From Chryseolinea sp. H1M3-3 (GTDB lineage: Bacteria > Bacteroidota > Bacteroidia > Cytophagales > Cyclobacteriaceae), in assembly GCF_029360725.1 (NCBI RefSeq), contig NZ_JARKMY010000019.1:186001-250000 (forward strand): a DNA stretch of 64,000 nucleotides, read 5' to 3'. The position numbers and the translations under genes were made by a program. Below are positions 19,053 through 25,418 of this stretch, in pieces. Position 1 is the stretch's first letter. Every line of letters starts with the position of its first letter. The notes beneath the pieces are model-generated. The model saw nothing but the letters and a program-made list of their open reading frames with translations. It was not told the origin of the DNA and did not search any database.

Positions 19053-20180
19053 ATGAACGTCATACCCGAAAACTTATTTGCGAGGAGAATTAACGAGTTA
19101 AAAAAATATCGATATACAAATGATTACTATCAGGCTCTAAAAAGCGCTGCAATATTAAGACAGCTTTTGATTGACCAAGATGCCTTGGTTCATACTGTGA
19201 ACAGGGGGCCTAGAATAGCCATAAGATTCAAAGTTGATAACACTTTTACAACCAAGCTTCCCTTAAATTCCTCCATACACTATACGCCCACAGAACTGGG
19301 TAACATGGTTCTCAGAATGTCTTTGGGACTACAAGAACTTAAACTCGACAAATTCCTAGGCTTAAATATCCTTGAAATAGATGGAACAACGTTTACCGTC
19401 TTAGAATTGATCAAATATGCTGCCAACAAACAAGGCGGTGTTCACTTCGAGAATGCAACAGGCGAGGCTTTGAAAGCATCATTGGATAAACTGGAGCAAT
19501 TCAAAGCACCTGCATTAATTCTGGTACTTAATACTATAGTAGAAATCGTTTTGATCGCGCTACGGCCATTAGTGCAGGAAATCCTGTTGTTCCCAAGTGA
19601 TTCCTGTTTTTTTTCCAGGTACGATTGTTCTATGGGACAAGAAGGTGCGTCTACTTCGTTCAAGGGCGATGGCTGCATGAAAGGTGATTTTGAGGCTAAG
19701 GTTAGACAGGGATTTGGGTGGTTTGCTGAAATTAAAATTGACCATCAAAAATCCGATGGCAAGAAATTTATCTTTCAACTTGCGTTGAAAAACAAACTCG
19801 CTTTTAGTGTATATATATCTGAATCGGGGGGTATCGGCTGCAACGCCCAGCTCAGCGATAATGAATCAATTACCGTCGAAACAGATGATTTTAGAAAATA
19901 TAACTTATTTCAACAATTCTTTTGTTTGGCTTGTGTATTAATCGTGAGTGATGGCACTGCGCGACTTCAGTTGCAAGTGAACAGTATTCCAGCGGGGGTG
20001 AATAAATGCCAATGCAAAGAGTTCACCGGCGACGTAGAGCGATGCGTAATTGGAGCAGATATTGAGCAGCAGAATAACGCCGTGTTTGATATCAAGGAGC
20101 TAATTATTTTGGACAACGAGTTAAACGACGAAGTGACTAGAATTACAAACTTATATTTTGAAAGAAGGTATAGGGCGTGA
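19053..20180 (+). CDS. hypothetical protein, candidate cargo of the tRNA-Thr element
   Basis: I do not recognise this 375-residue protein. The N-terminal part (1-160) is helical with NELKKYRYTNDYYQALKSAAILRQLLIDQ at 14-42. A hydrophobic stretch LILVLNTIVEIVLIALRPLVQEILL at about 154-178 could be a membrane or buried helix. The C-terminal half is beta-rich and Cys-containing (GDGCMKGDFEAKVRQGFGWFAEIKI, then NSIPAGVNKCQCKEF), perhaps a lectin- or LamG-like sandwich, which is a guess. It alone reads rightward in the element and is 0.5 kb from its left end, the usual place of cargo. It ends at a converging terminator. Confidence 0.6.
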   Translation: MNVIPENLFARRINELKKYRYTNDYYQALKSAAILRQLLIDQDALVHTVNRGPRIAIRFKVDNTFTTKLPLNSSIHYTPTELGNMVLRMSLGLQELKLDKFLGLNILEIDGTTFTVLELIKYAANKQGGVHFENATGEALKASLDKLEQFKAPALILVLNTIVEIVLIALRPLVQEILLFPSDSCFFSRYDCSMGQEGASTSFKGDGCMKGDFEAKVRQGFGWFAEIKIDHQKSDGKKFIFQLALKNKLAFSVYISESGGIGCNAQLSDNESITVETDDFRKYNLFQQFFCLACVLIVSDGTARLQLQVNSIPAGVNKCQCKEFTGDVERCVIGADIEQQNNAVFDIKELIILDNELNDEVTRITNLYFERRYRA

Positions 20181-20247
20181 ATAGGTTTCAAAAGAGAGAG
20201 AAAGGAAAGCAACAAGTCTTAGAAGAAGCTTAAGGAAAGAAAGAGAA

Positions 20248-20295
20248 AAAGCCCCAATGAAAAACAGATTTCCCGCCCCTTGTGCGTGGGGCTTT
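20248..20295 (+). terminator. long-loop hairpin after the cargo gene
   Basis: A 9-bp stem (AAAGCCCCA / TGGGGCTTT) with a 30-base loop, 67 bases after the stop at 20180. A short T-run ends the stem. The loop is long, so this is tentative. Confidence 0.35.
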
Positions 20296-20466
20296 GACCT
20301 GATCCAATCACAGAATTTATGAAAGTTGATCCGGCAATGACCCTATGGCGCGTTGGTCTCTGGGTGTTGAGATCATTCAAGAATCATTTATATTTAGCAC
20401 GGCGTTCAATTTCATGAGGGTTGCATTTTCATGAGTTGCGTTTTAAAGTTTGTCGACGACCATTGA

Positions 20467-20498
20467 ACCGGGTACTTAGGAAGGCGCCCGGTTTTTTT
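20467..20498 (+). terminator. terminator between converging gene sets
   Basis: A 6-bp G/C-rich stem (ACCGGG / CCCGGT) followed by seven T residues on the + strand. It ends rightward transcription before the leftward operon, whose last stop is at 20497. The 316-base gap from 20181 holds this, the other hairpin and nothing else I can name. Confidence 0.65.
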
Positions 20499-20724
20499 AT
20501 GTATCCCTACCGTTGTCCGGCAAAAAGAAAACCATTTCCCAATCCATCAAATCAATTACTTCTTCCAGTCTGGCCCTATCGTAAATGATTGAAGGGTTCG
20601 ATTGATGCCAAACCCTGTTAGGTTGTTCCGGGTTATACAAGAACACATTGTCAACGCCGCTTTCCATTAGTTCAAGTAGCTGTAAAAACTCTAATTCCAA
20701 TTCAGGATTTTTCTTCTTTGCCAT
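20497..20724 (-). CDS. hypothetical small protein, last gene of the element operon
   Basis: A 75-residue acidic protein (MAKKKNPELELEFLQLLELMES) with no known motif. It overlaps the preceding gene by 23 bases, a sign of translational coupling. Its role is unknown. Confidence 0.5.
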   Translation of the reverse strand: MAKKKNPELELEFLQLLELMESGVDNVFLYNPEQPNRVWHQSNPSIIYDRARLEEVIDLMDWEMVFFLPDNGRDT

Positions 20725-21040
20725 TTTTTTGATTGATTATTTCGCGCGCGATTTCTCTCATCTTTTCCCGCCGGGCTTCAGGTGTTAACAATGCAAGTTC
20801 TTGAAAGCTTGAAATGTCTTTTTGTTCCACGCGCTGAAGCCTTGGAATGGAAAATTCAATTAAGCCCGTGACGATAGAAGCATGTTGACCCGGTGAATTG
20901 ACTGCAAGCTTCTTCAGGTTTCTGGCAAGGGCCGGTATTTCTCGTTTTAAAATCAAGCCTATGGCTGACCGAATGTCTTGTGTAAGCTTATTCGGTATCC
21001 CCTTTTTTCTTCCCGCTCGTTCTCGTCTTCCTCCCCGCAT
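20702..21040 (-). CDS. basic protein resembling a small terminase or DNA-binding subunit
   Basis: A 112-residue protein. Its N-terminus MRGGRRERAGRKKGIPNKLT is the Arg/Gly/Lys-rich start seen in many phage small-terminase-like and DUF5681-like proteins; the rest is helical (LILKREIPALARNLKKLAVNS, EARREKMREIAREIINQ). The frame runs further upstream, but ATG 21040 falls 16 bases after the stop of the gene before it and gives the typical start, so I use it. A DNA-binding or packaging role is inference. Confidence 0.5.
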   Translation of the reverse strand: MRGGRRERAGRKKGIPNKLTQDIRSAIGLILKREIPALARNLKKLAVNSPGQHASIVTGLIEFSIPRLQRVEQKDISSFQELALLTPEARREKMREIAREIINQKNGKEEKS

Positions 21041-21056
21041 AGAAATTGATTGTTTT

Positions 21057-21464
21057 TCAAACAAGCCTTTGACCTTCAGCCGATTCTGGAAAGTGTAGGA
21101 TGTGAGTAACACAACCGTCGAAGGCATGGTGCTCTTTCTGGAATTCGAAAAATTCAACCGTTAGCTTGTGTCGAACTATAATTGATTCTTTGATCCCTGT
21201 TTTGGGATGAAAATACCGTTGATCAACCAATACGTGGTAAAGCCCTCGTTCATGAACTGGCAATTCGTAATTACTATACCCTTGAAAAAATTCATCCTTG
21301 ATGTTGTCGGTATTGTTGCCACGCATCATCGGAATGGGCAGGCTTTTCTTTTGCCGATTATGAAGTTCGGCCATTTCCGCATGTGTCAGGCCGTGCGCCT
21401 GAAGCAGATCAGGATTAGGTATTTCGTTCCCGTCTTGATCGACGATTTCATTTTCTTCCATCAC
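21057..21464 (-). CDS. hypothetical protein of the element operon
   Basis: A 135-residue acidic protein starting MMEENEIVDQDGNEIPNPDLL, with a predicted beta-rich C-terminal part (ERGLYHVLVDQRYFHPKTGIKESIIVRHKLTVEFFEF). The start overlaps the stop of the preceding gene by 4 bases (ATGA). No family is recognised. Confidence 0.5.
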   Translation of the reverse strand: MMEENEIVDQDGNEIPNPDLLQAHGLTHAEMAELHNRQKKSLPIPMMRGNNTDNIKDEFFQGYSNYELPVHERGLYHVLVDQRYFHPKTGIKESIIVRHKLTVEFFEFQKEHHAFDGCVTHILHFPESAEGQRLV

Positions 21465-22150
21465 TTAATTGATTTTAAGTTTTCACACCTGAAAAAATAT
21501 CCCTCTCCATTTTGATCAATTGCCTTTGATATCAGCCCGCGCACATTGAACTTGTTTTCGGTCTCCGAAAGTTTGCTAAGTAGGGTAGACACATCGTTGT
21601 AAAACGTTTCTTGTGCTGTCCCGGCGTAAAGCGTGAAGTGATTTCCAATTTTTTCTTCGGCGTCAGGGGCAACAATAACACGTCCGTTCCCATCGATTGA
21701 AATGAATTGGCTGAAGTACTGATCCTTTGGCAACTTCAACAGTTCGTTATCAAGATCGGCAACGGCATTGATCAAAGATCTAGCCGACTCAATAGGCACC
21801 TCGACATTTTCCTTGAACTTTTCCAGTGTGACATGAAGGCCAGCAATTTTACCTTTATGGAGTTCGTAAAGTCTTTCCTTGGTTTGAATTTGTAAAAGCT
21901 TCGTGTCCGATATCCGGGATGCCTTCCAATCCTGACCGCGTTGCCTTTCCCTGTTGGGAACAAGCTGTTGCATTTTTAAAATATATTCGAGCGGTCGAAC
22001 CGTTGCTTTGAATTCGAAGCTTGTCAACCCGTTGTCATGATCAAAGGCTTGCATTGAATCAATGACGCTTTGAAGAAGTCGTGGGATTACCTGTATAGCC
22101 CTTAAATTTGGCTCGCAATCCTTGCGTGTTTCTATAGCAAGTTTTTTCAT
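21461..22150 (-). CDS. hypothetical protein of the element operon
   Basis: A 229-residue mostly helical protein without signal or membrane segments. It has a Lys/Glu-rich middle (KERLYELHKGKIAGLHVTLEKFKENVEV) and ends in a short strand-rich part (GEGYFFRCENLKSI). It overlaps both neighbours by 4 bases, so it is firmly part of the operon. Function unknown. Confidence 0.5.
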   Translation of the reverse strand: MKKLAIETRKDCEPNLRAIQVIPRLLQSVIDSMQAFDHDNGLTSFEFKATVRPLEYILKMQQLVPNRERQRGQDWKASRISDTKLLQIQTKERLYELHKGKIAGLHVTLEKFKENVEVPIESARSLINAVADLDNELLKLPKDQYFSQFISIDGNGRVIVAPDAEEKIGNHFTLYAGTAQETFYNDVSTLLSKLSETENKFNVRGLISKAIDQNGEGYFFRCENLKSIK

Positions 22151-22407
22151 CGGAGCGGTAGATTTTGTCCGTAGGTTTCAAATAAGTAGGCAAACAGGGG
22201 GCTTGTGTTTGATAATCCGAGCGTGTTCAGCTCTTCATAAAGGTTGACTTTGGACTTCAAATCCGTGGGGGCTTCAACCCCACAATTTTTGAATAATTCT
22301 AGCGCTGTCTTGCTGTTGGGATGAACGCGTTTTTCGTCTAGCGTTTCCGTTACGAACCGCCTGAAGTCGTACGGCGGTCTGTGTTGATTGTCATTTTGAT
22401 CGGGCAT
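22147..22407 (-). CDS. hypothetical small protein of the element operon
   Basis: An 86-residue protein (MPDQNDNQHRPPYDFRRFVTETLDEKRVHP) with a helical middle. Its stop overlaps the next start by 4 bases, and it lies 20 bases after the HTH gene. Unknown function. Confidence 0.5.
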   Translation of the reverse strand: MPDQNDNQHRPPYDFRRFVTETLDEKRVHPNSKTALELFKNCGVEAPTDLKSKVNLYEELNTLGLSNTSPLFAYLFETYGQNLPLR

Positions 22408-22427
22408 TTGAAAAGAGGTTTAAGATT

Positions 22428-22715
22428 TTACGAATTAGAAATTGTTTTTCCGCTGGCAAGCCAACGATCAAGATCTTCGGTCTTGAACAGCAACGCCTTG
22501 TGTTTTTTGGTGAACGGAATTTGCTCCGTTGATGTGAGCCGATATAGGGATTGAAGACTTAAACGAAGGTACTTCGATGCTTCTTTAGCCTTCAAATATT
22601 TGGATTCTGAAGGTTGAACAGGCCTGTTTCCATGCCTGATTTCTATAAGAAGCAATTCGATTGCTTCAAGCCGTTGGCTAATTTCTGTGAAGGGGTTCGG
22701 GATAATTTGTGCCAT
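22428..22715 (-). CDS. excisionase-like helix-turn-helix protein
   Basis: A 95-residue DNA-binding protein of the HTH_17/excisionase type. After a helical lead (ISQRLEAIELLLIEI) it has the winged-helix core YLKAKEASKYLRLSLQSLYRLTSTEQIPFTKKHKALLFKTEDLDRWLAS at about 40-88, with the usual order helix, turn, helix, beta wing, final helix. In integrative elements such proteins control the direction of recombination or repress early genes. It lies 80 bases downstream of the integrase-coupled gene and probably starts its own transcript. Confidence 0.8.
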   Translation of the reverse strand: MAQIIPNPFTEISQRLEAIELLLIEIRHGNRPVQPSESKYLKAKEASKYLRLSLQSLYRLTSTEQIPFTKKHKALLFKTEDLDRWLASGKTISNS

Positions 22716-22796
22716 AAAGTCGTTGAACTATGGCACTAAAAAACAACAATTGGTAGATGGGGGGTTAGTCAAATAAGTTATCTGACCTACTTTATT

Positions 22797-23360
22797 TTAC
22801 TTCCAACCACAAAGTCTTTTAATATTTTGAACGTCAATTTCGACGTTGTAATTTTTGAAAATCCAATCGTGAATCTTTTCAGCTCTGAAATTTTTGCTCA
22901 TTTCCGGGGTAAGATTAAGACCCTTTTTAGCTTCGGCAATTAGTTGCTTTTTATAGCTAACTGAATTTTTGGGATGTCGTTTCTTCTTTGTTTTCCCGCC
23001 AGGAAATTGTTTATCAAGAATCCTTTCCAGCGCGGCCAGTTGGCCAGCATCAATCGGAAAAACTGAAAGAAATGAACAATGATTTTGAAACGTGGCAGCG
23101 ATGATAAGTGGGGGTGGTGTTTGAAACAAACGCATTGTTCCGCGCCATAAAAATGAAAATTCACCAATCATCCAATCGTAGAGTCGCCGGTTATAAAGCC
23201 CTTCGTATTCAAGACCTTCCAGCTTTGCCAATTGTTCTAATTCGGGTTCTTGGTCAGTCCATGAATCAAATGATTTTTCTAATTCTAAAAATTGTTCCTG
23301 GCTGACAAAAAGTACTTCCTTGCCGGTAAACGTTGGCCGGTAATCGAACAAGGGATTCAT
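22797..23360 (-). CDS. hypothetical protein coupled to the integrase
   Basis: A 187-residue protein. The first part is acidic (FLELEKSFDSWTDQEPELEQLAKLEGLEYEGL); a Lys-rich linker GGKTKKKRHPKN at about 121-132 separates it from a helical C-terminal part ending in IHDWIFKNYNVEIDVQNIKRLCGWK. The ATG overlaps the integrase stop by 4 bases, so the two are translated together. No family is recognised; a partner of the integrase is possible but unproven. Confidence 0.55.
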   Translation of the reverse strand: MNPLFDYRPTFTGKEVLFVSQEQFLELEKSFDSWTDQEPELEQLAKLEGLEYEGLYNRRLYDWMIGEFSFLWRGTMRLFQTPPPLIIAATFQNHCSFLSVFPIDAGQLAALERILDKQFPGGKTKKKRHPKNSVSYKKQLIAEAKKGLNLTPEMSKNFRAEKIHDWIFKNYNVEIDVQNIKRLCGWK

Positions 23361-24694
23361 GACGCCTTCAGAATTGATTCAATGCGTTCATTGACTTCGC
23401 GCTTTTTGTCCTTGTCAAGGCGCTTTAAATAGCTTTCAGTCGTTCGTATATCTGAATGACCCAATAGTTCGCGAATCGTTTCAACTGATTCGCCGGATTC
23501 CTTCAGTAATGAAGCGAATGTATGCCGGGCCCAATATGTGGTAAGCTTGATTCCTTCACGTTCGTCGCCCTCGCAAATGCTTTTCAGTCGTTCATTCACC
23601 ATTTTGATTTTTTGGCGAACGATCTCGTCAATACGTTCTTCGGGGGTTTTGTCTTTCGATGTGCGTCTCTTAACAGTGCTAGCCAGCCCGTTGGGAATGA
23701 TTGTAAAGACATAACTATTTGGTCGCTTGTCCGGGTTACCGATTTCTGATACGATTTCCCGAATCCGGTTTGTCAGCGGAATTTCCATTATTGACTCGAT
23801 GGCTTCGGTATCCTTTGTTTTTGCCCTGACATAACGAATAGCTTCTCCCTGAATGTCTTTGTACTTCAGAAGGCAAATGTCTTTCATGTTCATTCCGTGG
23901 CAATAGAAGGAGAACAGCCAAAGCAATTTTGCTTCATATTCAGGAACGGCGGGGTCTATGCTGATTGAAACAAATTTTTGAAGTTGTTTCACCGTCAATG
24001 CTTCACCCTTGTGACCTGATCCCGTTTTTATCTTGTACCGGTTCCTGTCGGTTTGCTTTCGAGCAAAAGGATACTTTTCAAGAAGGGTAGGGTTCTTATC
24101 AGCGGCTATGTTGTAAATTACTTTCAAGGTTCTCGCATATATACCAATAGTTGTTTTGCCGCAGTTGCGTTTTAAAAGAAAGGCTTCAAACGCCTTCAAT
24201 AAATCCGTGGTAAGGTCGAACGGGCTTAATTCTTTGTGCTTTCTGAATGCTGTGAAAGCCTGATAGGCATTATTATAAGTTTTGTATGTACCGATGCGGT
24301 TTTCAGCTCGGAGGCTTTCCAGGTGGCCAGCGAACAGGGAAAGCAACCCGTCATGTGAATCGTTGACTAAAAATTCATTCTCAAACTTTTCCCAGGTAAA
24401 CGGGCGGTTATTTTTTGTCGTGTTTGAAATCGCTATTTGTGCCGCCGTGGCAATGGCGTCTACCGTCTGGCGGATTTTTCTTTTCTCATTTTTGACAACT
24501 TTTTCCCTGTCTTGAATTTCTTTCCATTCTTCGTCAGAAAGAAACAGATTTCGCCCGTTGTGCTCAACTGGATAATATCGTGATTTCCGTTCGTGTGTGA
24601 TCCGAATTTTAATAGGGTGTTTTTCTTCACCATTTGCGCTCCATTGCCATAGAACGAGTTCGGAGGTTGTTAACCTAGTCTTGACCTTTTGCAT
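23357..24694 (-). CDS. tyrosine-type site-specific integrase
   Basis: The recombinase that joins the element to the tRNA-Thr site. The 445-residue protein has an arm-type N-terminal domain (about 1-100), a SAM-like core-binding domain (about 110-215) and a C-terminal catalytic domain. Catalytic residues visible are Arg390 in WARHTFA, His413 in LLGHSDI and the nucleophile Tyr422 in TTESYLKRL. The first catalytic Arg is not where expected: the motif reads FYCHGMNMKDICLL. A Ser at this place is known in the Bacteroides CTnDOT integrase, so loss of this Arg has a precedent. It lies 186 bases from attR and reads inward. Confidence 0.93.
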   Translation of the reverse strand: MQKVKTRLTTSELVLWQWSANGEEKHPIKIRITHERKSRYYPVEHNGRNLFLSDEEWKEIQDREKVVKNEKRKIRQTVDAIATAAQIAISNTTKNNRPFTWEKFENEFLVNDSHDGLLSLFAGHLESLRAENRIGTYKTYNNAYQAFTAFRKHKELSPFDLTTDLLKAFEAFLLKRNCGKTTIGIYARTLKVIYNIAADKNPTLLEKYPFARKQTDRNRYKIKTGSGHKGEALTVKQLQKFVSISIDPAVPEYEAKLLWLFSFYCHGMNMKDICLLKYKDIQGEAIRYVRAKTKDTEAIESIMEIPLTNRIREIVSEIGNPDKRPNSYVFTIIPNGLASTVKRRTSKDKTPEERIDEIVRQKIKMVNERLKSICEGDEREGIKLTTYWARHTFASLLKESGESVETIRELLGHSDIRTTESYLKRLDKDKKREVNERIESILKAS

Positions 24695-24879
24695 CGTTTA
24701 TAGGGGCTGTAATGCAGCCGTTTTGGTCCTGTCGGTGATTACTTTGAAACAATTTTGAAACAAACCATGAAAATAACCGAAAGTCAATGATAAATAAAAA
24801 AGGCGTCAATACGCCTCAATTCATTGTTTTTCATAAAGATAGACAAATTGTGCTAAACTCTGAAAACATGTTAAAAATA

Positions 24880-24923
24880 ACTTGTAATCAGTAGGTCGTT
24901 GGTTCGATTCCGACAGGGGGCTC
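24880..24923. repeat. attR, displaced tRNA-Thr 3' half
   Basis: The same 44 bases as attL apart from a C-to-T and a G-to-A change at the two sides of one T-stem pair. It has no 5' half before it, so it makes no tRNA. Confidence 0.88.
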
Positions 24924-24925
24924 TG

Positions 24926-24953
24926 AAACCGCGTAAACACGCGGTTTTTTTTT
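24926..24953 (+). terminator. original tRNA-Thr terminator, displaced
   Basis: An 8-bp stem (AAACCGCG / CGCGGTTT) with a 6-base loop and a long T-run, three bases after attR. It must have served tRNA-Thr before the element came in. Confidence 0.85.
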
Positions 24954-25418
24954 GTTCATTAACGTTCAAAGAACTCATTTTCCGAGCTTTTTCTAATGCT
25001 ACAAGTCTATTGAAGACATCAGTGATCATGCTCCCCACCAACAGCTTAATGTAGTTTACACCGGATGGTCCGCTATGGTCGGACCTGATGGGTCGGGGGT
25101 ATATTCAGGCCTGAAAGCCTTTCATCATTAGCGCAGGAACTTTATGCCTGCGTTCAAGACCAAGCGATATTAAGCCCTGTTTTTAAAAGAAGGGGCGGAA
25201 TAGACAGTTATACAAAATCAGATGCTTATGCCAGAACCACTTCGTCAAAAACTATTTCCATATCATCTTTTCCCCCAGGCGTCGCTAACACATAAATTAA
25301 TAATGTGACCACAGACTTTGACAAATCTTTGGCAGCGCATGCTGGTGCGCGGGTCACCAAGTATATCAAATCTGAGGGTCTCGTTCAAATCTTATTTCGC
25401 TATCATTCAAGCTAACTA
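24954..25418. other. intergenic stretch right of the element
   Basis: I see no gene in these 465 bases. Only weak inverted repeats occur (for example GCGCAGGAACTTTATGCCTGCG near 25132). It is chromosomal flank between attR and the convergent gene end at 25419. Confidence 0.5.

Noticed and set aside
24880..24923. A second tRNA-Thr gene
   Set aside because: Only the 3' half is present; no acceptor 5' strand or D-arm precedes it, so it is attR.
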